A stretch of DNA of 64,000 bases from Gynurincola endophyticus (lineage in GTDB: Bacteria; Bacteroidota; Bacteroidia; Chitinophagales; Chitinophagaceae). The notes beneath the pieces are model-generated. The model was given only the letters and a program-made list of their open reading frames with translations. It searched no databases and had not been told where the DNA came from. The position numbers and the translations under genes are program-made. Where the stretch lies: assembly GCF_003991195.1 (NCBI RefSeq), contig NZ_RCWL01000006.1:245374-309373 (forward strand), in the 5' to 3' direction. Shown here one piece after another: positions 26,360 through 37,600 of this stretch (position 1 is its first letter; each line of letters begins with the position of its first letter).

Positions 26360-29300
26360 ATGGAGATGGATAAGATAAGCCTCCCGGACCTTCAGTTACC
26401 ACATGAGCTGATGGTGAATAAAGCAAATGGAAATTTGAATGTAGCAGTTCAGATACCATTACCGGAAGGACGCGCTGGTTTCAGCCCTCAGTTAAGTTTA
26501 CAGTATGCTGCAGCACCACAAAAATCAATTACAGGTTTAGGCTGGTCACTGACCGGCTTACCTTTTATATCTATTGATACTAAAGAAGGGTTGCCTAAAT
26601 ATGATGGTTCTGATACCTATGCGTTTAACGGCGGTATTTCATTAATTCCTGAACTTACGAAACTAAGTGGAGAATGGTTGCCACGTATTTCAGAAAATAC
26701 TGATTTCTGGATTTACTATTTTCGTTCAAAATCAGAAACCGACTTTGTACGGTTTGAAAAGTGGGTACATAAAATAAACCAGCGTGTTCATTGGCGAACG
26801 CTGAGCCCGGAAAATATTTTATCTGTTTATGGTATGGAGGGTTCGGTATTGGCCAATCCTGAACAACCGGAGAATATTTTCATCTGGCTGATTGAAAAGC
26901 AATACGATCAATCTGGAAATGTAATTTCATATGAATACAAAAATGAAAATATTGATCATGTGCCACTCAATACTTCATTTGAAAGAAAAGGAAGTGGAAA
27001 TTTTCGGGCTTCAGCATTGGTACAAAAATACCCTGCTAAAATCCTTTACGGAAATACTATTTCTTTGTTTCCGGGCCAGCATATTCCAGACACAAATCAG
27101 TGGATGTTTTCTGTAATATTTGATTATGGTGAATTCGAACACCGACCATATGAAAATGACCAGTCATCTTCTTCTCGGAAATGGACTGTCAGACAAGATC
27201 CCTTTTCTGTATATAAAGCAGGATTTGAAATAAGAACTTACCGCCTTTGCAAAAGAATTTTAACTTATCATAATATTTCTGAACTAGCTGCAACCCCCTC
27301 ACTAACAGGTATTCTTTCTCTGAACTATGACGAAAGTCCGCTGGCAACTATTCTGCAAAGTATTAGTTATACAGGAGTAAGAAGAGACCTGTTTACAAAT
27401 GCATATTCTGAAAAAGAACTTCCCCCTGTTTCGTTTGAATATACAAAAGCTTCATTGGGTAAAACTTTCAAAGCGGGTCCAAACGAAACTATTGTTAACA
27501 CGCCCATAGGCCTCAAACCTTTAAATACACGTTTTGTTGATTTGTTAGGAGAAGGATTACCAGGAATTTTAACAGAAGCTGCTGATAATTGGTATTATAA
27601 ATCAAATAAAGGACAAGGATTTTTTGACCAACAGCAAATTGTTATTAATAAACCGTCACAGCTGAAAGGTATTTATTCACTGGGAGATTTTGATCACGAC
27701 GGAAACTTAAACCTGTTTTCAATAGAAGGGAGAAACGCAGGTTACTATGAATATGACCGGGATCAAATGCGCTGGTCTGGTTTTACCCCGTTTAATAATA
27801 TACCTCAGGTTCAGAAAGGAAAATTTATTGATATTAATGCTGATGGATTTGCTGACTTATTGGTAGAAACAGAAGACAAAATAACTTGTTTTCCGTTTGA
27901 AGGAAAAGAAGGGTTTGGTAAACCATTCGAGTTTTCAAAACAGTTTTCTAATAACGGTAATTATGCACCTGCATTGGGTAATAATCTTTCATTAGACTAT
28001 TTTATGGCAGACATGACCGGTGACGGGCTGCCCGATCAGGTTTGTATTCGTAATGGAAGAGTCGAATATTATCCGAATCTCGGAAACGGACGATTCGGAG
28101 AATGCATTGTTATGGAAAATTCCCCGGTATTTGACTTTGAATCATCTTTTGATGCCAGCAGATTACGATTGTATGATTTGGATGGGTCAGGTGCAACGGA
28201 TATTATTTATTTGGGCAGAGGTGAAATCCGCTACTGGTATAATGCAATGGGTAATCGTTTTATAGAAGGAGGTGTTATTACGGGATTACCTTATATCGAT
28301 TTGTTAAGTAGTGCCGATATCATAGATTTTTTGGGAAATGGAACTCCTTGCCTGGTTTGGTCTTCTCTTACACCTCAGCATAATGGTACTGTAATTCAGT
28401 ATCTCGAAATAACAAACGGTGTGCAACCCGGTTTGTTAATAAAAGCGGATAATGGAATGGGGTTAGAAACAATGATTGAATACGGGTATTCAGGTTCTCA
28501 TTATCTGCAGTCTGCCAAAGAAAATGAACCGTGGGTAAATAAAATTCCTCATCACTTCAGAGTGGTAAATAAGAAAGAAATTCACGATAAAATATCCGGT
28601 AACAAACTCGCAGTCTCATATAAATATTTTGACGGGTGTTATAATGGTAATGAACGAATTTTTACCTGCTTTGGAAGAGTAGATGAGTGGGATAGCGAAC
28701 TGATCAGAAATAATAGTCTGTCTGCCTCCGGAGAATATCAACCCGTAAAATGCACAAAAACCTGGTTACATAGTGGGGTTTTCGGTTGGGATAGCCGGCA
28801 ACACCATCAGTTTTATAATCAGGATTCACTGCAGGCTTACATTGCTCCCCAATTTTTTGAACAAACAGATCTTCTTACATCAGAAGACTTTTTGTTAGGA
28901 TATAAAAGTTTATCTGCAAAACCTATTCGTCAGGAAATCTACACAATGAATGAATCAGGTGAATTGTCTGTACATCCGTTTTCTGTTTCACAGAACAGAT
29001 ATGCTATCAGAAAATTACAACCTGAGTATAAAGAAAGTTCCTCTTGCTTTTATACCTATCAGGCCGAATCGTTAACCGTCAGTTACGAGCAGATTGCAGA
29101 TGACCCCTCTATGATTCATCAATTTACCATTGATGTTGATGCTTTCGGGCATATTACCCAACAGGTAACCATTGCCTATGCACGGCGCGATAATGCTACC
29201 ATACACCCCCGGCAGGCTAAAGATTATATTGCTTGCGTTATAAATACTTACGGTAGCTCGAATGAAATTGAAAAATATCAGTCCGGAATTCTGTACGAAA

Positions 29301-32300
29301 CTAAAACCTTTGAGATTAATCACATCAGCCGTTCCGTAAATGAATTAGTGAGTTTTAACTATATAAAATCGAATATTGATCAGTGGGTGAATAGTGCCAG
29401 GCCGTTTCATGAAAAACTTTCAACAAACGGTAATACCGAAGCAAGATTAATCAACTGGACTAAATTATACTATTGGAATGACTCATTAACAGACGTTTTA
29501 CCATTTGCTGAACAAGGCAAAGTAGTATTGTTACACCATGAAGCTTCTGCTGTATTTACAAATCAGCTAATGCAGGATACTTTTTCCACTAAAATTTCGG
29601 GTATAGATCTTGGCATTACAGGCGACGGAGGATTTATTAGTGAACATAATTATAGATGGCAGCATAATGCTGTTAACAGATATAATAATAGTGACAGGTT
29701 TTATACACTTGATGCTGTTGTAAAGTATACAGGCGAAACTACAGGATATTCTTATGACCGTAATTATCTAAGTGTAATTGAAACGGTTGATGCGGTAGGT
29801 AATGTCAGAAGAACAATACTTGATTATAATATTGTGAAACCATATCGTTCGGTTGACGAAAATGAGAATTTATCAGAAGTACTGTTCGATCCTCTTGGAA
29901 TAGCAATTGTTACTTCACAACAGGGAACCATTTTACATCAGGATTCTATAAAAGAATATGGAAATGGATTGCTGAGTGAATACACCGTTAGAACAGATGA
30001 TAGTTTTGATAAAGTGATTACCGACGCTGATTTGTTTCTGCAGAACGCATCGGCATTTCTTTTTTATGATTTTGAACAACAGCCGCTTCGTACTATTCTG
30101 TTAACCCGTGAATCTCTACTGTATGATGGAAAAGATAATATCAATCATCCAACTGAAATTCAGGTAGAAGTTGACTATCAGGATGCTTTTGGTCGTAGCA
30201 TTCAATCGAAACGTAAAATGGATCCTGGTTCGGCTATCCGGAAAAATAATAACGGAGAAGTGATGTTAGACGACGCAGGTAATGTTATACAGGCTCATAG
30301 CAATGAACGTTGGTGGGTGAGTGGACATATTGTATACAATAAAAAACAATTACCCATACAACAATATGAACCGTTTTATTCTACAACGTCAACGTTTGAA
30401 TCTGATAATATTCTTGAAACTTTCGGAGTGGCTACTTTATTACAGTATGACGCCGCCAATCGATTAATAAGAACCGATTTTCCGAATGGAACATTCTCTG
30501 AAATTGTTTATGAACCATGGCAGATGAAAATGTTCGATCAGAATGATACTGTTGAACGTTCTATGTATAAATTGTTTAAAGAAACGCAACCTGCCGGTTC
30601 TGTTGACCGAATGGTTTTATCCCAGACTCTTTTACACAATGATACCCCCGTAGCAGTACTGTATGATCCGCTGGAAAGAGAAATTGTTAGTATTAATATG
30701 GATACCGACGGCTCTGAAAGAAGAACTGAAAAATGGTATGATGCAAGTGGTAATATAGAACGGATTATTGACCCCAGAGGATTAACAGCTTTCGAATACA
30801 AATATGATATGTCTGGAAATCTGCTATATGAAAATAGTAAAGATGCCGGAGAAAAATGGAACTTATATAATTCAGACGGACTTCTTATTTACAACTGGAA
30901 TAGTAAAGAAACACGTCAGTTTTTTCAATATGATGCGCTAAACAGAATGTTGACAGTACGTGTACAGACTTCAGATGGATCAGATCACATTACTGAGCGA
31001 TGCATATACGGTGAAGACCCTTCCGTTCTGAGGGCGAAAGAAAGAAATCTGCGCGGGCAGTTGGTGATGCAGTACGATCAGGCGGGGCTGCAGCAACTGG
31101 CACTGTCCGCTCCGGGTAATCTGCCAATAAGAATAGAACGTACATTGTTGACAAGCTTCACTCATGAACCTGACTGGACGAACCTTTCATCGGTTTCTTT
31201 AGAAAACGAAGTATATGTCTCTGTTTTTACTTATGATGCACTGGCAAGGGTAATAGCGCAGCAGTTACCTGATGAAACAACAAGGATGTATGAGTTTGAT
31301 AAAGGCGGGCAATTGAATAAAGTACGTCTTTCCTCAGCTGATCAACAGTTTAATAGTACCGAAATTATTAAACAAACCACTTATAATGCGAAAGGATTAA
31401 AGGAATCTGTATTACTGGGAAATGATGTTTCATTGAATTATGAGTATGACAGAGATACTTTCCTGATGCAGCGTCTTAGAGCTGCCCGGAATAACAATGG
31501 CAGAGTTTATCAGAACATTCGTTATAGCTATGATCCTGTAGGAAATCTGATATATATGTCTGATGATGCTCAACAGCCAGGATCAGCTGGTGTAAATGTA
31601 TTGGAAGGTTTGAATGTTTCTGCACACACTCAATATGAATATGATGCTTTTTATCAGTTAATCAAAGCGGAAGGTAGAGTACACCAGGCACTGTTGCAAA
31701 CAGATTTTACCGGTAAAGATACCGGTGTGGTAAAAGGAACCAGACATATTTCGCTGAATAATGCCGCTTCGATAGAAAGATACACCCGCCGTTATGAATA
31801 TGATATTGCCGGTAATAAAAAAAGAATGATTCATCAGGGTGTTTCTCAGAACTGGACAGCCCAGTTCCGAACGTTAGTAAATTCTAATCGTACACTTCCT
31901 CTGAGAGGATACAGCGACACCTCTTTTTTAAATGCGGAATCAATGTTTGATGCAAATGGTAATTGCCTTTATATGCCTCATGCACGTTCCGTAGAGTGGA
32001 ATTACCGGAATAACATTTCTAAAGTGGTGCTCATTGATCGTTCTGATAATAACAGACCCAATGATGAGGAATATTATGTATACGACGGTAGTGGAAAACG
32101 TATCCGCAAAATTACCAGGAAAGTGGTGGATGTCAATAATGGCATTGTTGAATTGTCTGAAAAAACCTACCTCGATGGTTGCGAAGTAAAAAAAATTACA
32201 AGAGGAGGTGTAAAAATATTAAAACGAACAACTACACGAATAAATGATGGAGTCAGTGACATATGTATGATTCATTCATGGAAAACAGATGTTCACCAGC

Positions 32301-34453
32301 GTGAAACGGATATTGTTACAGATAAAAAAATACATTATCAGCTGAAAAATCACTTAGGATCCACAGCACTTGAACTGGATACCGATGGAAATGTAATTAC
32401 CTATGAAGAATATTTTCCCTTTGGAGAAACTTCTTTTATCGCAGGAAGTAACAGAAAAGAAATTGAGCTGAAAGAATATAGATATTCCGGTAAAGAATGT
32501 GATGACTTTACAGGGTTATACTATTTCGGATACCGGTATTATGCGCATTGGCTGGGAGGCTGGATGAGCCCGGATCCGATCGGACCGGAAGATGCTGTTA
32601 ATTTATACATGTATGTTCATAATAACCCGGTTAATCTTGTTGATCCGAACGGATTGCAATCTTCAGAAGTAAATGTAAGGATGCTTTCTTCCACCGCATC
32701 CTTACCTCAGGAACTGGTTTCTCGAATGTCATCTTCAGGGCATGTATTCTTTGTGGAAGGAATGCCTGAAGGGTATGATTACACATTTGCTGAGGTGGTT
32801 GCATATGCCCGTGAGCATGGTTCTACAGTCCAGGTTTATGATACTAACTCCACACAAAAGTTTTTTTCATTTCTGGCAGATCCATCTGATGAAAATTACT
32901 TAGCATACCGTAATCTGGTACAAGACATTGAAGCAGCAATGGAAGAAGAGTTTTCTGTAGATGTTGTTTTACAATGGCATGAAATGCGCTCCTCTGATGT
33001 ACAATCGATGGATGAAAACGATGGAGACGTACATGGAAATGGTGGTAATAACACAGTGTCTTCGGGTGGAGACGGGGATAATGGCGGAGCTGGCGGATCA
33101 GATCGTAATAATTCAGGCAATGGTACAAACAATGGTTCAGCAGATAGTGATGCTAAAAGGAACAATAGCACTACCGGTACGAATGGTACTGCAACTACGG
33201 GCGATACTATAGAAAACAAAGGCTCAGCCCCTGGTAATGGCACAAATCCGAATGCCAGCCGTAGGCGAGGTCCGTCCGGCAGTCCTTCATCAACAGATAT
33301 GAACCCGGGGCTTCCTCCAACGGCAGCCGGAGAGGGTAACAGAAGTGGTGCGTTAGAAGGTGGTGAAACCGGTTTGCCCAATGGTTCTATAAATGGTAAT
33401 ACGGATGCTGCGGTTGGAGGTGGAGGTATAGAGGGACAACTCGGACCGGGAGGAAGAGGTAGCGAAAATTCAACAGGAACAGGCAGGCATACATCCGGAG
33501 GCTTAAATCCCAACGGCTCTGATGAAGAACCATCCTGGTGGCAGGGTATGTTGCTGGCAATGGCCGGCGCACTTTATACGGTGGCTAACATTTTTATAGA
33601 AGCAGGAAAACAGGTATATGATCTCATTGGTTTATCTGTTGCTTGCCTGGGAACCGCCAGTGGTTGGTACGAATATGAACATGAATCTGTAAGTGCTATC
33701 GGGCAAGCTGCCGAAGCCGGTCAAACCACTTCTGATATCTTATTGGGCATGGGGCGTAATATTATTGAAACACCTTCCCGTTTGCTGGCTGCAGCAGAAA
33801 GAGGCGATTACTTCGAGTTCGGCGCAGAAAGTATGAATCTTTACATGTTGGGGAAAAGTGCGCATGGGTTTGCCCGTGGTGTGCCTTCAATGATACGTGG
33901 TGCTGCAAACCTGGGAAGATCCGGAGCAAGAATTGTATCGCAGTTTTTTGAACAGGCAAAACATACCGGCCCTAACAGTTGGCCGAGTTTCCGGCTGACA
34001 CATACAGGTATGGGAGCTACCAATGGAAGCGGACTATTCAGTATGGCAAGAGGTTATCGTGTTCGCGGCTCTCATATAAAATATGCCATTTGGCGCGGTG
34101 GTATTGCCGCCAGAAGTGCTATGCAAACTGCCAGAACTGCTTTAAGCAGACTCGACCCAAGAAGATATACCAGTAATCAGATTAAAGGATTACTGGGGCG
34201 TGAGATGGCCAGAGTAAAATCATTCTTTCGGGGGGAACAACTTATCGGACGCGAATTAGAGGTGATCGTTAATGGTGAGTTCCGAACAATAGCTGATCTT
34301 GCCGTAATGGATAGAAATGGATTTATTATAATTGTTGAGGCGAAGTTTGGACCTCATTCAGGATTTACTCCTGCGCAATTAAAAGCATGGAGTGGAGGAA
34401 GTGTCAGTTTCCGTGTAGAAGCATTTGGCGGTAGCAAAGTAAAAACCCCCTAG
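26360..34453 (+). CDS. Fused TcB-TcC toxin component with C-terminal nuclease-like domain
   Basis: 2697 residues without signal peptide. Order: SpvB-type N-terminus (about 5-330; AVQIPLPEGRAGFSPQLSLQ, GLGWSLTGLPFISID); FG-GAP/VCBS propeller repeats (about 440-625; GDFDHDGNLN, DMTGDGLPDQV, DLDGSGATDI), the part that docks on TcA in known Tc toxins; TcB middle region; RHS/YD repeats (about 1290-1960); RHS core YFPFGETSF to SPDPIG and DPNGL (Asp2095), where the Asp-dependent self-cleavage of TcC is expected. Behind it: Gly/Asn/Ser linker (about 2215-2390), two hydrophobic stretches (about 2395-2445), and a final 100 residues with IADLAV (Asp2646) and VEAKFG (Glu2660, Lys2662), the D-x13-ExK pattern of PD-(D/E)xK nucleases. 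ATG 26360 is chosen over an upstream TTG; ATG 26366 is equally possible. In characterised systems the RHS shell encloses the toxin tail until it is injected through TcA. Confidence 0.88.
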   Translation: MEMDKISLPDLQLPHELMVNKANGNLNVAVQIPLPEGRAGFSPQLSLQYAAAPQKSITGLGWSLTGLPFISIDTKEGLPKYDGSDTYAFNGGISLIPELTKLSGEWLPRISENTDFWIYYFRSKSETDFVRFEKWVHKINQRVHWRTLSPENILSVYGMEGSVLANPEQPENIFIWLIEKQYDQSGNVISYEYKNENIDHVPLNTSFERKGSGNFRASALVQKYPAKILYGNTISLFPGQHIPDTNQWMFSVIFDYGEFEHRPYENDQSSSSRKWTVRQDPFSVYKAGFEIRTYRLCKRILTYHNISELAATPSLTGILSLNYDESPLATILQSISYTGVRRDLFTNAYSEKELPPVSFEYTKASLGKTFKAGPNETIVNTPIGLKPLNTRFVDLLGEGLPGILTEAADNWYYKSNKGQGFFDQQQIVINKPSQLKGIYSLGDFDHDGNLNLFSIEGRNAGYYEYDRDQMRWSGFTPFNNIPQVQKGKFIDINADGFADLLVETEDKITCFPFEGKEGFGKPFEFSKQFSNNGNYAPALGNNLSLDYFMADMTGDGLPDQVCIRNGRVEYYPNLGNGRFGECIVMENSPVFDFESSFDASRLRLYDLDGSGATDIIYLGRGEIRYWYNAMGNRFIEGGVITGLPYIDLLSSADIIDFLGNGTPCLVWSSLTPQHNGTVIQYLEITNGVQPGLLIKADNGMGLETMIEYGYSGSHYLQSAKENEPWVNKIPHHFRVVNKKEIHDKISGNKLAVSYKYFDGCYNGNERIFTCFGRVDEWDSELIRNNSLSASGEYQPVKCTKTWLHSGVFGWDSRQHHQFYNQDSLQAYIAPQFFEQTDLLTSEDFLLGYKSLSAKPIRQEIYTMNESGELSVHPFSVSQNRYAIRKLQPEYKESSSCFYTYQAESLTVSYEQIADDPSMIHQFTIDVDAFGHITQQVTIAYARRDNATIHPRQAKDYIACVINTYGSSNEIEKYQSGILYETKTFEINHISRSVNELVSFNYIKSNIDQWVNSARPFHEKLSTNGNTEARLINWTKLYYWNDSLTDVLPFAEQGKVVLLHHEASAVFTNQLMQDTFSTKISGIDLGITGDGGFISEHNYRWQHNAVNRYNNSDRFYTLDAVVKYTGETTGYSYDRNYLSVIETVDAVGNVRRTILDYNIVKPYRSVDENENLSEVLFDPLGIAIVTSQQGTILHQDSIKEYGNGLLSEYTVRTDDSFDKVITDADLFLQNASAFLFYDFEQQPLRTILLTRESLLYDGKDNINHPTEIQVEVDYQDAFGRSIQSKRKMDPGSAIRKNNNGEVMLDDAGNVIQAHSNERWWVSGHIVYNKKQLPIQQYEPFYSTTSTFESDNILETFGVATLLQYDAANRLIRTDFPNGTFSEIVYEPWQMKMFDQNDTVERSMYKLFKETQPAGSVDRMVLSQTLLHNDTPVAVLYDPLEREIVSINMDTDGSERRTEKWYDASGNIERIIDPRGLTAFEYKYDMSGNLLYENSKDAGEKWNLYNSDGLLIYNWNSKETRQFFQYDALNRMLTVRVQTSDGSDHITERCIYGEDPSVLRAKERNLRGQLVMQYDQAGLQQLALSAPGNLPIRIERTLLTSFTHEPDWTNLSSVSLENEVYVSVFTYDALARVIAQQLPDETTRMYEFDKGGQLNKVRLSSADQQFNSTEIIKQTTYNAKGLKESVLLGNDVSLNYEYDRDTFLMQRLRAARNNNGRVYQNIRYSYDPVGNLIYMSDDAQQPGSAGVNVLEGLNVSAHTQYEYDAFYQLIKAEGRVHQALLQTDFTGKDTGVVKGTRHISLNNAASIERYTRRYEYDIAGNKKRMIHQGVSQNWTAQFRTLVNSNRTLPLRGYSDTSFLNAESMFDANGNCLYMPHARSVEWNYRNNISKVVLIDRSDNNRPNDEEYYVYDGSGKRIRKITRKVVDVNNGIVELSEKTYLDGCEVKKITRGGVKILKRTTTRINDGVSDICMIHSWKTDVHQRETDIVTDKKIHYQLKNHLGSTALELDTDGNVITYEEYFPFGETSFIAGSNRKEIELKEYRYSGKECDDFTGLYYFGYRYYAHWLGGWMSPDPIGPEDAVNLYMYVHNNPVNLVDPNGLQSSEVNVRMLSSTASLPQELVSRMSSSGHVFFVEGMPEGYDYTFAEVVAYAREHGSTVQVYDTNSTQKFFSFLADPSDENYLAYRNLVQDIEAAMEEEFSVDVVLQWHEMRSSDVQSMDENDGDVHGNGGNNTVSSGGDGDNGGAGGSDRNNSGNGTNNGSADSDAKRNNSTTGTNGTATTGDTIENKGSAPGNGTNPNASRRRGPSGSPSSTDMNPGLPPTAAGEGNRSGALEGGETGLPNGSINGNTDAAVGGGGIEGQLGPGGRGSENSTGTGRHTSGGLNPNGSDEEPSWWQGMLLAMAGALYTVANIFIEAGKQVYDLIGLSVACLGTASGWYEYEHESVSAIGQAAEAGQTTSDILLGMGRNIIETPSRLLAAAERGDYFEFGAESMNLYMLGKSAHGFARGVPSMIRGAANLGRSGARIVSQFFEQAKHTGPNSWPSFRLTHTGMGATNGSGLFSMARGYRVRGSHIKYAIWRGGIAARSAMQTARTALSRLDPRRYTSNQIKGLLGREMARVKSFFRGEQLIGRELEVIVNGEFRTIADLAVMDRNGFIIIVEAKFGPHSGFTPAQLKAWSGGSVSFRVEAFGGSKVKTP

Positions 34454-34470
34454 TATTTAATAAAATATAA

Positions 34471-34500
34471 CCAGGCTGCCTCGTGATGCAGACAGCCTGG
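34471..34500 (+). other. Hairpin between the two Tc toxin genes
   Basis: CCAGGCTG and CAGCCTGG pair perfectly around a 14-nt loop, 17 bp after the stop of the TcB-TcC gene. No T-run follows, so it is not a standard terminator. It may stabilise or partly terminate the mRNA and set the ratio of the two subunits, but this is speculation. The rest of 34454-34615 shows no clear promoter. Confidence 0.5.
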
Positions 34501-34615
34501 TATCCGGTAAAGCAGAATGCCGGCAATCAACTTTTAATCCCTCTCTTAGTATGCTGTTTGTCTTCGAAAGAACCTATTCAAAAAGTCTATTTAAAGAATT
34601 TATTAATCAATAACA

Positions 34616-37600
34616 ATGGAAAAGAAAGATCTTTTAGCACTTGAAAAAATGGCAAGCCTTAAACCGGCTGACCTCGAAAAACAACAACCCGAACTGTTCA
34701 ATACAATGCTTGCAAAAGCAGGAATGACCCTGAAATCTAAACTCGAAGAACAGGTGAAAGATGCACCTGAAGAAATTAAAAAAAGTATCAGCCAGATAGA
34801 TTTTTCTAATCTGAAATTGAGCAAAACTGATATTCGAAAAACACTTGCCGAAAAAGTGTTGAAAGAAAACCTCACTGAATTTCGTAAAAAAGAAATCGAG
34901 GAAGCTATAGTTAAAATTCCTGCTTTAGGAACAGTGAATGATATTTTACTGCCCGAACTGCCAGTCTTTATGAATCCTTTGTTTCAGAAAGAATTGCAGC
35001 AAGCAAAAATGTATCGTCTCAACAATATTGTTGGTATAGAAGAAAAAAAGGTTGAAAAATTGTTTGCTGCAAAACTGAATCTGAACAGTATTGATGAGGA
35101 ACAGTTAAACAACCTGGTTAACGATAAAGCATTGTCGGCAGAAGAAGCCCTCCGGTTAGGTGTTGCTGCTAATATGCATCAGCTCGTTGATGGTAATTTC
35201 GAGTTAACCGAAATCATTTATCAACAAAAAGAATTTACCCGGTTGTCAGATTTGGTAAAGGTAGATACAAGTACATGGATTGAATGGATAAAAAAATCTA
35301 ACGTAACGCTTTCTGATGATATATCTGTTGATGAATACGCCGGCTTTATTTCAAAAAAAGTGGAGAATCTTTTTCCTGAAGAAACTTTGCAACGTAAGTT
35401 TTCACGCATAGCTGAAATACCTGTTCAAAAGAATATAGAAATACTGCAGGTATTGAGGAAAGAGAATGAAAAATTATTTGGAGATATTTCATTTGACGGG
35501 TTTAAATTACCTGACTTACCTGAAAAAGAAATAAAAGTTGTCAGAGAAGCATATGAACAGTTAGATAAACTGGTAAAATTAAATCCGGGTTTAAACCTGG
35601 GGCGTATTTTAGATAATGAAAAATCTGACCTTGCCGGTATTAATAAAAATGTATTGGACAGGTTAGAATTGATTAATAAGTTCCGTTTACAGAATCAGGA
35701 AATCAACTATCTCAACCTCGAATATAAACACGATAGCGAAGATCTTAATTTGCTCAATTTCAGTGGTTTTTCTGAAACCGAAAAAACGATGGTATTGAAA
35801 AATATTAAGGCGCAGCAGCGGATCTTTTCCTTCACGCAGGATGTAGATCTTACTGAAAAGATTATGACGGCAGGTTACCATTCATCGTATCACATCGCAT
35901 CTGTTACCGAAGAAAAGTTTGTCAAAGACACCCGACTGGATGTTGTTATCGGAAGTAAACTCTTCCGTGAAGCACACCTGGCTGTGATTCGTGCTGGAGG
36001 TATTATGGGAACTATTATTGATGTGATATCCGGTGGCTTTGATAACCTGGCCGTAGGTAATATCGGAACAGATGTCAGCAATTACTTCCGTGATATTCCG
36101 GGTTATCAGGACCTGTTCGGAAAGATGGATTTTTGTGATTGCTCTCATTGTCAGTCTATTTACTCTCCCGCAGCTTATTTTGTTGACCTGATGCAGTTTG
36201 TTGAAAAAAATATTACTTCAAAAAATTTTACAGGATCAAAATCATCGCATGTTCTGAATCTGAAAAACAGAAGAACTGATTTATGGACACTGGAGTTGAG
36301 TTGTGAAAATACCTCTGATCTTATTCCTTATCTGGATATCATTAATGAGATTTTAGAAAATTTTATTGCTCAACGAAAATCTTTTTCCGGAAGTTTTTCT
36401 AACCGGCCACTGGTAGAGAGTTTTGTTTATAAAAGAATTGTTTCTTTGGAAGGTGTATCTACGTGGAAAAATGAAATTTATTCTTTTCAACAACCGTTTC
36501 ACCTGCCTCTGACTACTGTTGCCACTTACCTCCGTCATTTTGAATATAGCCGTGAAGGGATAGCTGCTCTGTTACAGAAAAGTCAGGCTGTTATTTCAAA
36601 GAACAGGTTTAATCTTTCAGACAGAGAATATGAGCTGGTGGTAAAATCTGAATTAAGTCCGGCATTTTTGCAGAGATTATACGGCCTCTCATTCGCAGTA
36701 TCGGGATCTGTTATCACACCTTTTAATGTACAGGATATATTGAAACCTTTGAATATAGATCGCAACGGCCTGCAACGTTTGATTACGACCAGATTCATTA
36801 ATGAAGGAGGATTTATCACTATAAGAAGTGAAAAGAAAAATGCGGATAGTTTGCAGAACGATGTTGAACGTATTCATAACCTTAGTTATGTTTCGTTAGA
36901 CCGTTTACACCGATTTGTAAGACTTTTACGTAAAACAGGTTTTACAATTGAGGAATTTGATCTGTTGCTGAGTGTTTTGAGTGATAAGGGGATAAATGAT
37001 ATTAATGAAACATCGGTTACCCTAATGGGTAAATGGTTAGCAATAGGAGATAAATTTGAATTTTCATTGGAAGAATTGGTGGCAATGATTCATGAAATAC
37101 CACAACAGTCACTCAAACCGAAAGAATCTTCTTTATTTGAAAGAATGTTTAATCACAAAGACATTGTTTTTTATGAAGGTACCTATCCTAAGAATGCCAT
37201 TCGTTTCATTCATCCGGATTTTATCATTGACCAGACTTCTCCCAATGCTGAGTTTTCATCTTCAAGGTTAACGGCTGCTTTTAATATTACTGATGCAGAA
37301 CTAAAATCATTAATTACTCCACTTGCTCAGTGGTTAGGGGCAGAAGTAGATTCTCCAAACGAGGATAGAAGAGGCTTTTTGCTGACTTTGAATAATCTAT
37401 CTGTTCTTTACCGGCACTATCTGTTGGCTTACAAACTAAAAATGCCCATCAACGACTTTTTCAGATTTATAAAGCTTATCAGTGATATTCCTAATGGATA
37501 CATACAGAATGAAGATCATTTGTCTGCATTACTTGAATGGCATAACTGGTGGAAAAAAACTTCATATTCGTTAGAAGATCTGCATATTATACTGAAAAAG

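Noticed and set aside
32896..33513. 205-residue Pro-rich minus-strand frame
   Set aside because: It is the antisense shadow of the Gly/Asn-rich linker in the TcB-TcC gene.
34471..34500. Terminator between the Tc genes
   Set aside because: Perfect stem but no T-run; listed only as a hairpin.
34454..34615. Immunity gene for the nuclease tail
   Set aside because: Only 162 bp without an adequate reading frame before TcA begins.
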